A stretch of DNA of 45,596 nucleotides, from positions 1-45,596 of the forward strand of contig DHGE01000072.1 in NCBI GenBank assembly GCA_002402635.1, in the 5' to 3' direction. The notes under the pieces were generated by a model. That model did no database searches and was not told where the DNA came from. It saw only the letters and a list, made by a program, of their open reading frames with translations. This document shows, piece after piece, positions 7,826-17,408 of this stretch (position 1 is the first letter of the stretch; each line of letters opens with the position of its first letter). This stretch comes from Deferribacterales bacterium UBA4806 (lineage in GTDB: Bacteria > Chrysiogenota > Deferribacteres > Deferribacterales > UBA228). Both the position numbers and the translations under genes were made by a program.

Positions 7826-8383
7826 ATTGAGATAGATATTACTAGCGGTAATTGTAAAGTCGTCATCAGCATTCCATTCCACCTTTCCTTTGGTATGCCA
7901 TTTAACATCCCCTGTGTTCTCTATCTCAATATTACCATCCTTGTCTATCTTAAATGTACTACCACTGCTATGAGTAAACTTAATCTCTTCATCTTTCTTG
8001 TCTATATACAAAACATTTCCAGTACTATCTCTCCAACCATATCTTTCAGGGTAATTAGTATCATAATCAGTTTGGTGTGTTTTATCGTTTTGAAAATAGC
8101 CTATATACATTGGGCTATATATGTCTTTAAACGGGAACACTACTGCTACTTGTGTATCCTTCTCAGGTACACTAAACCAGCTCACATCTGAGTTACCTCC
8201 TAATCCATAACCGTTTAGAGGATAACACCAGGGTAGTTTATCCTTATCCCCTTCCAGTAAACCTTTAATCTCTACTTTAATCCTACCTAATTTTTTATCA
8301 TCTTCATTATCAACCACAGTACCATTATATATTATATCAAGAACGTTCTCTGGTTGTAATAAATCAATAACTTTAAATATCAT
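7823..8383 (-). CDS. Central spike protein, gp5 / gpV-like OB-fold
   Basis: 186 aa. Residues 10-110 are an OB-fold like the N-terminal domain of T4 gp5 and P2 gpV/VgrG: 'YNGTVVDNEDDKKLGRIKVEIKG', 'PWCYPLNGYG', 'WFSVPEKDTQVAVVFPFKDIYSPMYIGYF'. The rest ('GNVLYIDKKDEEIKFTHSSGSTFKIDKDGNIEIENTGDV') is the start of a triple-stranded beta-helix, ending with 'DDFTITASNIYLN'. There is no lysozyme domain as in T4 gp5; the lysozyme-like domain is in the tape measure instead. It forms the membrane-piercing spike with the PAAR tip. Confidence 0.85.
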   Translation of the reverse strand: MIFKVIDLLQPENVLDIIYNGTVVDNEDDKKLGRIKVEIKGLLEGDKDKLPWCYPLNGYGLGGNSDVSWFSVPEKDTQVAVVFPFKDIYSPMYIGYFQNDKTHQTDYDTNYPERYGWRDSTGNVLYIDKKDEEIKFTHSSGSTFKIDKDGNIEIENTGDVKWHTKGKVEWNADDDFTITASNIYLN

Positions 8384-8386
8384 AGG

Positions 8387-9616
8387 TTAATTCCCTGAAC
8401 TTCCTACTCCCCAATAATGGTTTTTTATTAAATCCCCTGAACCAGAAGCACTATCAAAACTACTTATACCAAATATTTCATAGTTGGTGGTTGTACTAAT
8501 ATTACTATAATCAATATTACTACCAGCATATCCACCCATTACTATACCTTTATCATTTCCATTCGTGGTTGAAATAGCATTATATCTTTTTTTACTTAAT
8601 GACCCATAACTTACTAAATGCCCAGTGGTAACCATATCTACATAATACCAATCATTACTAATAGGTTTTCTATGAAAAAACCCTTTGTTAGTATTACTAT
8701 CAGAACTACAGTAGGGTGTTCTACATATATTATTATAATTTAAAGTATTCCAGTAAACGCACTGCGAAGGTGTTGTTAAATTATAACTATATATTTTACC
8801 GTATGCGGAAACCCTATTTGTAAACTCAATTTCACTTATCATACCTAAACTACCATTACTACAATGCCCTTGAAGTTTTAGATAATTAGAAGTAGTATAT
8901 CCTAAATCAGTATCGCCCCATAATACACTATCATTTAAATTACTTAAATTAAATCTAACACTTCTTATATTAGCGTTAGAGGTTGATATATAACCTGTCC
9001 AAAAACCATAAGTCCCTGTAGAGGCACAACCATAGTATCTATTACTTTGTTCGACATTTTGTGTAAAATCAACTACAGATACAGTATTATTTACCCCATT
9101 AAAAACTTGCATTTGGGTAGGGTTAAGAGTATCTACTCCATTTATATTTATATTATTTTTTATATAAATCTTAGAACCATCACTGTTTGCCCCTTCCATT
9201 TGTAAATTTTTATTTATATCATCATAAATCTGTGTACTGTTACCTAAGGTTTGTAAATTAATACTTTCTATAGTACCCGCAGATATGATATTATCTGTAT
9301 ATTGCCCCCACATAGCATAGGTAGTGTCACCATACCAAACACGTACTTCTTCATACACTCCTTCAAAAATACTATCTATTATTAATTTATCCTCTGAACC
9401 TTGTAAATCTTTTGAATACAGATATAAATTAAGATTATAAGTTTTAGTTATATCCCCTACACTTAATTTCCAATTAGTAGTATCCACCTGTGTTATACTT
9501 ACTAAATTTTCAGGGTTTACATCTAAATAGCAATTGGTTTCTGCTATATCATAATTTCCTGTTTTTTTATTAATTTTTATAATATAATCTTTATTAGATT
9601 CAAAAGTTTCTGCCAT
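8387..9616 (-). CDS. Beta-propeller tail protein, paralogue B
   Basis: 409 aa, ATG at 9616 behind GGAGAATAAAAT. Same architecture as the protein at 2489-3697: N-terminal beta domain (1-95) then Kelch-like blades from 'RVWYGDTTYAMWGQY' onwards and the same ending HYWGVGSSGN. Many blade segments are nearly identical between the two ('SINLQTLGNSTQ', 'NPTQMQVF', 'SVRFNLSNLNDSVLWGDT'). It sits between the hub gene and the spike gene, while paralogue A sits among wedge genes. It is probably a propeller decorating the tail tip or a receptor-binding protein; the enzyme or receptor specificity is unknown. Confidence 0.6.
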   Translation of the reverse strand: MAETFESNKDYIIKINKKTGNYDIAETNCYLDVNPENLVSITQVDTTNWKLSVGDITKTYNLNLYLYSKDLQGSEDKLIIDSIFEGVYEEVRVWYGDTTYAMWGQYTDNIISAGTIESINLQTLGNSTQIYDDINKNLQMEGANSDGSKIYIKNNININGVDTLNPTQMQVFNGVNNTVSVVDFTQNVEQSNRYYGCASTGTYGFWTGYISTSNANIRSVRFNLSNLNDSVLWGDTDLGYTTSNYLKLQGHCSNGSLGMISEIEFTNRVSAYGKIYSYNLTTPSQCVYWNTLNYNNICRTPYCSSDSNTNKGFFHRKPISNDWYYVDMVTTGHLVSYGSLSKKRYNAISTTNGNDKGIVMGGYAGSNIDYSNISTTTNYEIFGISSFDSASGSGDLIKNHYWGVGSSGN

Positions 9617-9619
9617 ATT

Positions 9620-11863
9620 TTATTCTCCAAAGGTTCTTAAAAACTCATCTACACTAACAGGATTTCCATCTATCTGTAAGTTGTCGTAACATACACCTTC
9701 GTTATTTTTTATAAAATCTACGGTGTTAGCATTACTTGTCCAACCTGAGGATACATTAATAGTGTTAGCAGTCCCACCACTCATCTCAGCGTTTTGATTA
9801 AGTGTTACTGTTTTATAAGTCCCATTTAAAATTCTAGTCCCCTCGTTAGCAATAGCATCATTTATATCCCCACCTTTCATCACTGTCTTAGTAGCATTAA
9901 TTGTCCCTTTTACGGTAGCACTAGCTAATTCACTATTCTTTATTGTAGCATTTTGCATCACTGCTGTACCTGCTACCTTACTACCTTCATCTATTGCTAC
10001 ATTGGTAAAGTTACCACCTTTTATAGCACTAGCCGCAACTTTTGTTGCTCCGTTAAAAGTTCCACTCAATACTTCACTGTTACTTATTGTAGCATTACCA
10101 TTTATAACCCCACCAGCAATCTTACTCCCCTCATCAGCAATTACATCTTTATAATTACCACCTTTTAAAGCACTATTAGCTACCTTTACAGCACCATTAA
10201 ATACTCCACCTAATATTTCACTCCCACCATTAGCCTCCACCACATCATTAAAATAACCACCAAGTATTTGGCTACCCTCGTCTATGATTACATTTCTCCA
10301 GTAATCCCCACCTCTAAAGATTGAACGTTTTATACCCATTACCTTATCATAAAAATTACCTGCACTTGCATAAGCATTTATCAATACTGTAGCAGTGTTA
10401 AATATACCACCTAATATACTACCATTCTCTACATTTAGGGCATCGTCCTTAATTGAAACTGTAGCATTACTTAACTGAGCTCCTGTTTTAGTTACAGTAT
10501 CCATTAACTTTTTTCCTTCCGTTGTTGCTAAATATTTATTAACATCTTTTACAGGTTGTCCACTACTATCTTTTACCTGTGTTACTCCCTTATCCTGTAT
10601 CTGTTGCTCTGGTGTTTTAGGTTTAGGTTTAGTTTCCTGTTCCTCAGCACCTGTAGTTTGAGCTTGTTGTTGTTGAGTTTGTTGTTGGGATTGAGTTTGT
10701 TGAGTATTTATCATATTACCTGTTGATTTACTTTGTTCTATCTTATTTGGAGTCTCCCTATTAGCTACCACGTGTATTACTAATCCCTGCGCATCAATAT
10801 TCCTTACTACCTTTGTAATGATATAAAGTCCACTTATATAATCGAATACTTTGTGTTCCTTATCTGGGTGTTGTACCATTATTACATCTAAAGGGTGTAT
10901 CTTTTCATACCTTTGATAAAAACTATTGGTAAAAGATAAGGTAGAGGTTGTGCATAGTTGAGTAACGTTATCTATATATGCCTGCCAGTAATCTTTATGT
11001 GTATTTTCGTTTATAGGAGCTAATCTTGTAACTTTCTTTTCTACATCAGTATTTTTATTTAGTGTATCAGTATTAGCAAAAAATATTTCTCCATCTTTAC
11101 TCTCTATATCAGTGTAATCCTGTTTTTCTAACTCGTGTATCTTTTTAGTCTTACCATATCCACCTATTATGTTCAAAAATCCATTTTCGCTCTTATAAGT
11201 ATAATCAGCACCAATATCAATATCTGTATCCTCAGTCCTTTCTACTATAAACCTCCAATCGTAACTTTTTTGATTATTATTTTTAGGTTGTAAATATCTA
11301 ATCCTAAAAGTATCGTCCATCAATATTGCTATACCATAGGTGGTAGTTTTCGGTTTACCGTGAAGCCATAATTGATTTATAAAAAACTTATCACTTAAAT
11401 TGTAGTTAATCCAATATTGCTTATCATTAGTCTGGACATCTCCTATATCCACTGTAAAGTATTGCCCAGCTTTATCCTTTATAACATCTATGCTATTCTT
11501 TTCATCTGTTATTTCGTTATAGCGTTTTGCTATGTAATTTATTTGTTTTAGCATTCCTGTTAATGCTAGTTCTACGTTATTTGTTGCATTTGGAAATATT
11601 TTCAATTTTGTAATATAAAAAGTTCCACTCTCAGTATTGTTGCTATCTTTACCCATTGTTATCTTGACGTCTTGATTTTCATTTAATACTTTCCATAAAT
11701 CTGAATCGGTTTCGTCCACAACACAGTATAATTCAAATACTGGTAGGACATTACCTGCTTCTTCAATTAAAACAAACTTTTTGAGGTTGTTAGGCATTAT
11801 AAAATCCTCTCTATTACCTATATCAATTTTTAGATAATACTGCCCTACAATCTCAATAGCCAT
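9620..11863 (-). CDS. Baseplate hub protein (gp27 / gpD-like) with a C-terminal beta-solenoid
   Basis: 747 aa in three parts. Residues 1-375 resemble hub proteins of the gp27/late-control D group: 'KFVLIEEAGNVLPVFELYCVVDE', 'GTFYITKLKI', 'HGKPKTTTYG' and a C-terminal 'HPLDVIMVQHP...GLYIITKVVRNI' segment. Residues 385-435 are a Gln-rich linker. Residues 440-715 are a beta-solenoid with a repeat of about 16-17 residues, 'GGxFNxxVxxxxGSxIxGGxFN'. This is the same type of repeat as in the tagged solenoid proteins of the head region. The final 30 residues are a separate cap. It overlaps the upstream gene by one base (TAATG). Confidence 0.65.
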   Translation of the reverse strand: MAIEIVGQYYLKIDIGNREDFIMPNNLKKFVLIEEAGNVLPVFELYCVVDETDSDLWKVLNENQDVKITMGKDSNNTESGTFYITKLKIFPNATNNVELALTGMLKQINYIAKRYNEITDEKNSIDVIKDKAGQYFTVDIGDVQTNDKQYWINYNLSDKFFINQLWLHGKPKTTTYGIAILMDDTFRIRYLQPKNNNQKSYDWRFIVERTEDTDIDIGADYTYKSENGFLNIIGGYGKTKKIHELEKQDYTDIESKDGEIFFANTDTLNKNTDVEKKVTRLAPINENTHKDYWQAYIDNVTQLCTTSTLSFTNSFYQRYEKIHPLDVIMVQHPDKEHKVFDYISGLYIITKVVRNIDAQGLVIHVVANRETPNKIEQSKSTGNMINTQQTQSQQQTQQQQAQTTGAEEQETKPKPKTPEQQIQDKGVTQVKDSSGQPVKDVNKYLATTEGKKLMDTVTKTGAQLSNATVSIKDDALNVENGSILGGIFNTATVLINAYASAGNFYDKVMGIKRSIFRGGDYWRNVIIDEGSQILGGYFNDVVEANGGSEILGGVFNGAVKVANSALKGGNYKDVIADEGSKIAGGVINGNATISNSEVLSGTFNGATKVAASAIKGGNFTNVAIDEGSKVAGTAVMQNATIKNSELASATVKGTINATKTVMKGGDINDAIANEGTRILNGTYKTVTLNQNAEMSGGTANTINVSSGWTSNANTVDFIKNNEGVCYDNLQIDGNPVSVDEFLRTFGE

Positions 11864-12567
11864 TATCTTGAAAAACTCCCATCTCCATTATCTTTCCAAC
11901 CACCTTCCTGACTTTCCTGTCCCTTAAAATTCCTACTGGTAGAGCTACTTATATCTGCTCCCGGAAACATCTCACCAAAGTCATTTAGGTCATAGTCTCG
12001 GTATGGACAAAATGTAATACTACCTTCGGCATACATTGGGAAGCCATAGTTATTTACAATAGCGCTATAAGTAAACGTAACCTCTGTTATGATTTGTTTT
12101 TTAGCCATAAACCAGTCACCTACGCTTATAGTAACAGTACCATCAGGATTTTTCCAATCATCTAAGGTAGCTTTATAATTATTAGGAGGGTACACTTTAA
12201 AATCGTTGCTAAACGTAGGCAAGACACAACCATATAATAATCCTACTTGTTTTCTTATATCTTTTGTCTTATCGTTGTAGCTTGGGATTGCTAAATTAAA
12301 TGTAAAGGTAGGTGAAGTGGAATTTACCCAGGATTTAACAGTTTGAGCCGCAGATTTCATAGATACATTAACATTACCACCAGACCACTTTTTTATAAAC
12401 TGATTAAAACTTTCTGTAGCCTCTAATTGAAATGGGCTATTATACTCTGCTGATATACCTACCTGTATATCGTCTGTTATGAATGCTTTTATAGTACCAT
12501 TTGGGGTGTCTATTATTACTACAGCGTTTGGGTTAGCAAATAATTCATCCAAATACAAATTAGGCAT
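11863..12567 (-). CDS. Putative tail tube-end / baseplate hub protein
   Basis: 234 aa between the tape measure and the hub gene, the place where contractile phages encode tube-initiation or hub adaptor proteins (T4 gp48/gp54 level, P2 gpU/gpX level). The beta-rich core ends in 'VTFTYSAIVNNYGFPMYAEGSITFCPY', the pattern 'G.P.yaev.itf' seen near the C-terminus of tube-like tail proteins. The last 40 residues are Gly/Ser-rich and probably flexible. No catalytic motif. The call depends on position and the C-terminal pattern. Confidence 0.5.
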   Translation of the reverse strand: MPNLYLDELFANPNAVVIIDTPNGTIKAFITDDIQVGISAEYNSPFQLEATESFNQFIKKWSGGNVNVSMKSAAQTVKSWVNSTSPTFTFNLAIPSYNDKTKDIRKQVGLLYGCVLPTFSNDFKVYPPNNYKATLDDWKNPDGTVTISVGDWFMAKKQIITEVTFTYSAIVNNYGFPMYAEGSITFCPYRDYDLNDFGEMFPGADISSSTSRNFKGQESQEGGWKDNGDGSFSR

Positions 12568-12572
12568 AAGAT

Positions 12573-14786
12573 TTAACTCGTTAAAAGACTTTGTATCAAA
12601 ACTAATCCTGTATCATCTAAACTTAACTCCTTCTGTCCTGGAGCCTGCTGAACTCTAGTCATTGCTAAATTCTGTTTTTCCTGTGCTGTAGTTTTATTTA
12701 TATTATTATTCATAATATTACCAGCTATTTCATAAGTACTTACCTGAGCTTGTTGACTTACTATTTCAGCTTTTTGCATCCTGTTTTGTAAATCCACAGG
12801 TGTTAACTGTGCAGTTTCTGGTAAAGCTGTTTTTGCTATCTCTGGTTTTGCTATCTCTGGTTTTGTTACCTCTGATTTTGTTAATTCTGCTACATTATAC
12901 CTTCCTGCGTAGTTAGCTCTTGCGTATGCTTGAAATCCAGTATTAGCAGGTTTTTCAAAAAGATGAGTAAAAGCCATACTAGCGTCAAATGGTGATTGAT
13001 ATTCATTCTTTAAATAAGCTTTCATCTCAGGTTCAGTTAAAGCGTAATCAATCTGCCCTTTCCAATCCTTTTGCCAATCATCACCTACAAAATTTTTCAT
13101 CTTCTCAAATCTACTAGCGTGGTGTTGAAATAAGCCTCCACTTGTCCCATTATCTCCTATAGCAGCAGGATTGAAATTACTCTCTGCTTGTATATTAGTT
13201 AGTATTCCTGTTATTTTATCATCGGATACACCTTTACTTTTCAAATATAAAGCTATCTGTTTTGGTGATACTGTGCTTTGTGTTTGTTGAGCCTGATATT
13301 CTTGTGGTATTTTACCACCTAATGTTTTATATACTTTTTCCTTGTTAATTAATCCAAATGTTAATCCACTAACAGCCCCGGATACTCCTGCCTTTGCTTT
13401 ATCTACCGTGGAGCTTTCTTTTCCAGTTAATTCTTTTACTCCTTTATAAGCATCAAGAGCCGCAAAACCTGCTGTTACTGGTAAAAATGCCTTACCTGCT
13501 ACTCTACCTACTCCACCTAATACCTTACCTGCTCCACCTAATAAACCACCAAACAAACCACCAGCTTTACCTAAAACACCAGCTAGTTTACCTAATAATC
13601 CTGTTGTTTTCCCTAATGTACTACTTGTTTTTCCTAATGTTGTGGTTGCTTTACCTAATACACTTCCTGTTTTACCTAATATAGTTCCTAATCCCTTACC
13701 TAATAATTTACCAAATCCACCTATACTTTTACCAATCCATCCTAATCCTAAAGCTTTTCCAATACCACCCAATAATTTACCACTTCTTATAAATAAGAAC
13801 ATACTAAAAAGAGTTGCACCAATATCTTTTAGAGCTTCTAATATCATACCTGCTCTAACTGCTAAGGTCTCGTTATTTGTGAGTCCTGCTATAAGAGCAG
13901 TTAATCCACCAGCAAGTACTCCCCCGGCCGCTAGGCTTGCTACTTTCTGTAATCCACTTTTTACCTTATCACTAAAGGATTGTCTTTCTTGTTCTTCATA
14001 GTATTCTTTTTGCTCTTCTGTAAATTTATTAAAATTTTCATTTAAGGTATCTAGCCTAACTGTTACTTCCTTATTAGTCCCTTTCTTTCCCATTTCTGTT
14101 AATAATTTATTTATGGTATTTATTCGTCTGGTAGTTAGTTCTGTTTTATCTAAATTCATTCTGGTAAATTTCTTAACTTCAGTGGTATCCTTAAATTGTG
14201 TTTTTATTATACTTTTGTTTTCCTTTAAAAAATCCTGAAATTGTTTATATAATACTTTCTGCTCTTCTTTGTTGAGGCTTGTTTCCTTGACCATACTGCT
14301 TAGATAATTAGCCATACCAGCTAAACTTACTTCGGTTTGTTGTCCTGTTGCTTCTAAAACTTCTTTTGTATCCCCTATATAGGCATATACCTGTTTTAAC
14401 TCATCTGGTGTAACAGGTTCTTTTTTATTTATCCTAGCTAATATTTCGTTAGTTTCTGTGGTTTTATCTAATAAATTATCCAGTTTTGCTATTAATTGTT
14501 TATTGCCTTGTTCCTTTAAAGCATTATAAATGTCTGTCTGGGAGGTTTCTAATATGGTTTGACTTGTTACTAAACTGGTCATCATATTTGACAAGCTTTT
14601 AATCATTTTGTTCATCTCTCTTTTTTGCCGAGCATCTGCTAGCATTGCCAGTAAACCTTTATTAGCATTTTCTACATTTTGAGAGGTGATTAATTTCTTT
14701 TCCTGTTGTTGACTTCGTTGTAATAATAAATTATTGTTTTTTGTTGATTTTAAAACATTACTTGCGGCTTGTGCGATATTAGGCAT
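12573..14786 (-). CDS. Tape measure protein with tail lysozyme domain
   Basis: 737 aa from ATG at 14786. That ATG overlaps the stop of the preceding gene (TAATG) and has GGGAG six bases upstream; an extension to a TTG at 14801 is less likely. N-terminal coiled coil (1-275), hydrophobic helices near 280-340, then a Gly/Leu/Lys low-complexity stretch (340-435), all typical of tape measures. Residues about 505-630 resemble the phage tail lysozyme domain (Phage_lysozyme2): 'GVSDDKITGILTNIQAESNFNP', with likely catalytic Glu535, then 'GTSGGLFQHHASRF'. It sets tail length and probably helps cross peptidoglycan. At about 1.5 Å per residue it suggests a tail near 110 nm. Confidence 0.8.
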   Translation of the reverse strand: MPNIAQAASNVLKSTKNNNLLLQRSQQQEKKLITSQNVENANKGLLAMLADARQKREMNKMIKSLSNMMTSLVTSQTILETSQTDIYNALKEQGNKQLIAKLDNLLDKTTETNEILARINKKEPVTPDELKQVYAYIGDTKEVLEATGQQTEVSLAGMANYLSSMVKETSLNKEEQKVLYKQFQDFLKENKSIIKTQFKDTTEVKKFTRMNLDKTELTTRRINTINKLLTEMGKKGTNKEVTVRLDTLNENFNKFTEEQKEYYEEQERQSFSDKVKSGLQKVASLAAGGVLAGGLTALIAGLTNNETLAVRAGMILEALKDIGATLFSMFLFIRSGKLLGGIGKALGLGWIGKSIGGFGKLLGKGLGTILGKTGSVLGKATTTLGKTSSTLGKTTGLLGKLAGVLGKAGGLFGGLLGGAGKVLGGVGRVAGKAFLPVTAGFAALDAYKGVKELTGKESSTVDKAKAGVSGAVSGLTFGLINKEKVYKTLGGKIPQEYQAQQTQSTVSPKQIALYLKSKGVSDDKITGILTNIQAESNFNPAAIGDNGTSGGLFQHHASRFEKMKNFVGDDWQKDWKGQIDYALTEPEMKAYLKNEYQSPFDASMAFTHLFEKPANTGFQAYARANYAGRYNVAELTKSEVTKPEIAKPEIAKTALPETAQLTPVDLQNRMQKAEIVSQQAQVSTYEIAGNIMNNNINKTTAQEKQNLAMTRVQQAPGQKELSLDDTGLVLIQSLLTS

Positions 14787-15264
14787 TAACACTCCCAACA
14801 ATAACCAAAGTAATACTATACTGTGGACTTTCAGATTGACTGCTCCCTTTAATATTTATTTGTCCCTCAGGATATACAAAGTAACTATCCGAAAATTGCT
14901 CTTCTAAATTCTTATCCAACTTTTGAAAATCAAATTGCTTAACGCTCTCTGTCAATATAGTAACATATTCTCCCTTGTTTAATATATCCTCATTCATCCA
15001 CTTTCTAAACCACTGTGTTAATTTTAGGTCCGGAGTATCAAAATAGGTTAGAGTAATATGAAAAGAAGATGTATTCCTTGGTATTTTATAACTACTCATA
15101 TAGAAGGTACTTTCTTTACTGTCAATACTTCCTACCTGTATTTCTACATCACTAGCTGGAAACCAGTCGTTAAAAGGAGCCGGGGCATCTTGAATTTTTA
15201 CATTCCAGAGATGCCCCTCATCAAACTCCACTTGTCTAATATTTTCAATGGTGGGATATGCCAT
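14779..15264 (-). CDS. Tail tube-like protein (second copy)
   Basis: 161 aa. It shares the layout of the tube protein gene immediately upstream: 'P(T/S)IENIR' start, 'W(N/M)', 'FPASDVEIQVGSID' against 'FPSSEDINLRCESVTLP', a mid-protein 'ITLTYFDT..........WFRKWM' against 'LTIIETID.....MIKGWREACW', and a final beta strand. It therefore looks like a diverged gp19-like tube paralogue, possibly a tube-initiator, tube-terminal or distal-tube ring protein. It lies directly before the tape measure. Confidence 0.55.
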   Translation of the reverse strand: MAYPTIENIRQVEFDEGHLWNVKIQDAPAPFNDWFPASDVEIQVGSIDSKESTFYMSSYKIPRNTSSFHITLTYFDTPDLKLTQWFRKWMNEDILNKGEYVTILTESVKQFDFQKLDKNLEEQFSDSYFVYPEGQINIKGSSQSESPQYSITLVIVGSVNA

Positions 15265-15271
15265 CTAATTC

Positions 15272-15790
15272 TTAGGCACTTTCCTTGTAATAATCGTATT
15301 GTAATGTCAAAGTCACTCTCATTGGGTCAGAGGTAGTACTATCAAGTGTTAAACCATCTACACTCTGCAACCAGCACCCTATAAGCTCATAAGTCCATAT
15401 TGTATTATCTTCATTATCAAGTCTTTCCAATTTTATATTAGCTTCTATATCTGCCTTTGGTTTACCTTTACCAGTATCCACTTCCCAGCAAGCCTCTCTC
15501 CAACCTTTTATCATATCCGATATTTTGTTATCAATCGTCTCAATTATAGTTAATGAAAAAGTACCACCGTAATCAATTATACCAGGCTGAAATACCTTGT
15601 GCCCTCTTATCTGTATGGTAACAGGTTCTATACTGATACTTGGTAAAGTAACACTCTCACACCTTAAGTTTATATCCTCACTACTCGGAAATCCGTCTAC
15701 AGATGGGGATTTACTAAAACTCATATTCCATCTATATACACTTGCTACATCACCTATTCCTCTTAAATTTTCTATCGACGGTTTTGCCAT
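15272..15790 (-). CDS. Major tail tube protein, gp19-like
   Basis: 172 aa, similar in length to T4 gp19. ATG at 15790 behind GGAGGGTAGATTAAA. Beta-sandwich pattern with 'NLRCESVTLPSISIEPVTIQIRGHKVFQPGIIDYGGTFSLTII' (the loop and strand pair that lines the tube in gp19/Hcp-like proteins), helix 'MIKGWREACW' and a final 'DPMRVTLTLQYDYY' strand. Located right after the sheath gene, the invariant sheath-tube order of contractile tails. Confidence 0.85.
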   Translation of the reverse strand: MAKPSIENLRGIGDVASVYRWNMSFSKSPSVDGFPSSEDINLRCESVTLPSISIEPVTIQIRGHKVFQPGIIDYGGTFSLTIIETIDNKISDMIKGWREACWEVDTGKGKPKADIEANIKLERLDNEDNTIWTYELIGCWLQSVDGLTLDSTTSDPMRVTLTLQYDYYKESA

Positions 15791-15804
15791 TTTAATCTAC
15801 CCTC

Positions 15805-17385
15805 CTATCCATTCATTACAACCTGAAAGCTAACAGCTTCAGGTACTACAATAAGTTTTAATGGTATATATTCTACAGCACCAACAGGTTTTAGATAAAC
15901 CTCTGGGGTTAGTGTATTTTCATTAGGTTCTTCAGCTAGACTTCTAATATAAATGTAGTAATCTGTAACTCCCCTTCTACCTCTTATTCCAGCCATATAG
16001 TTATCAATCATCGTATAGACTAATCTTCTTGTCTCAGCATCATTAACTTCAAATAAGAAATCCTCTAATGCCTCTACTAAAGCCTGCCCAATTACAATAA
16101 GTAGCATTATTACATTCAACCTATCCAACCTACTGGGTCTATTTAATAATGTTTTTTGCCCCCATATACGAATACCTTTACCGGGTAATTCATAAATTGG
16201 GTTTATATTGTTCTCATATAGGTAATCCATCTCACCGTAATCATACTTATTTAACACACCTTCACAATTTATAACTCCTCGTCTTGAACCTCCTACTGGG
16301 TACCAAGGTTCATAGGTTTCAGAAGTTTGACTAAATTTAGCACCTATGTCCCCATCTGGACTAATATAAATCCTTCTATCGTTCATATAGTCAAAAATCT
16401 TAATCCAGCTACTATAAAGAGCGGCATAATAAGTATTAGCATTTAGTGTTTGTGTTCTATATTCTACTACAGCATTCAGATAATCACTACGTCTTTCTAT
16501 ATCCTGTGGTACTGTTAATATAGCAATACAATCCTGTCTTTTCTCTGCTATCTGAATTAATTTTTGCTGATAAGCCAAATATGAAGAACCACCACTTAAT
16601 AGTATTGTAATAGGGTATTTGATTTTATTTTCAAATACACTAACAGCTTCCACCATATCCCCTTCTGTAACTGGGTCTCCATCATCTCCCTTGCTAAACT
16701 GTACTCTTTCTACTGCGGCTGGTCTTGCGGTATTTATATCCACAGCAGGATTAATAAAAGCCCTGATATAATCGCTTGCTTTTAGTGCCTCTTCTAAAGT
16801 CATTGTCCTACCATATCCATCAATAGCATTTTCTTTCAGACTACATACAAAAGTTTCAATAGGGTAGTTATCATTACTATCCGTATATACATTAATTATG
16901 AAAGGATTTAAACTTGGGTCTTCTTTTATCTTAGTCTGGTCTGTTATAATTTCTACATTAATCTTATTGCCCCATTCCCCTTCATCTTTCACATATAATA
17001 CAAAAGCCCCATCTGTTCCAAATTCATAATCATTGGGGTCAGCTATCCCGGCAGATAAAGCTACACTGGGATTGGTTGAACCGCTTTTATTTACCTCTAT
17101 CCCTGCCTTAAAAGCATTTTCACCAATTACCCTTTTTACAAATAGCTTGTTACTTCCTAATAAGTATCGCATAGCTGAGTAAAAACTTAAATCATATCCT
17201 ACCTCAATTTTCCCGTTGGGGGTATATTCCCTTAAAAACTGGTCTACGTTTGTAATCAACTGTGGTTCTGTATTCCCTTTGAAAGCAGGGATACATATTG
17301 CACTATAAATCCCCTGAAACTCTGGTGGGACTGTTGATTTATCAATTATGCTTAACGTTACTTTTGGTGCGCCGCTTATAGCCAT
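15805..17385 (-). CDS. Tail sheath protein, gp18-like
   Basis: 526 aa, ATG at 17385 behind GGAGGATAATATAAG. N-terminal 'GAPKVTLSIIDKS.....QGIYSAICIPAFKGNTEPQLITN' (strand-exchange arm and first domain), inner region 'DFLFEVNDAETRRLVYTMIDNYMAGIRGRRGVTDYYI' and C-terminal 'EYIPLKLIVVPEAVSFQVVMNG', all characteristic of the contractile sheath core fold. The middle ('VGGSRRGVINCEGVLNKYDYGEMDYLYENNINPIYELPGKGIRIWGQKTL') matches the conserved sheath segment with 'PG.Gi.vWGarTL'. It contracts at infection to drive the tube into the cell. Confidence 0.93.
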   Translation of the reverse strand: MAISGAPKVTLSIIDKSTVPPEFQGIYSAICIPAFKGNTEPQLITNVDQFLREYTPNGKIEVGYDLSFYSAMRYLLGSNKLFVKRVIGENAFKAGIEVNKSGSTNPSVALSAGIADPNDYEFGTDGAFVLYVKDEGEWGNKINVEIITDQTKIKEDPSLNPFIINVYTDSNDNYPIETFVCSLKENAIDGYGRTMTLEEALKASDYIRAFINPAVDINTARPAAVERVQFSKGDDGDPVTEGDMVEAVSVFENKIKYPITILLSGGSSYLAYQQKLIQIAEKRQDCIAILTVPQDIERRSDYLNAVVEYRTQTLNANTYYAALYSSWIKIFDYMNDRRIYISPDGDIGAKFSQTSETYEPWYPVGGSRRGVINCEGVLNKYDYGEMDYLYENNINPIYELPGKGIRIWGQKTLLNRPSRLDRLNVIMLLIVIGQALVEALEDFLFEVNDAETRRLVYTMIDNYMAGIRGRRGVTDYYIYIRSLAEEPNENTLTPEVYLKPVGAVEYIPLKLIVVPEAVSFQVVMNG

Positions 17386-17408
17386 CTTATATTATCCTCC
17401 TATCCTTA

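Noticed and set aside
13394..14001. Plus-strand ORFs opposite the tape measure Gly/Leu/Lys region
   Set aside because: Low-complexity mirror of the tape measure repeats; no start signals.
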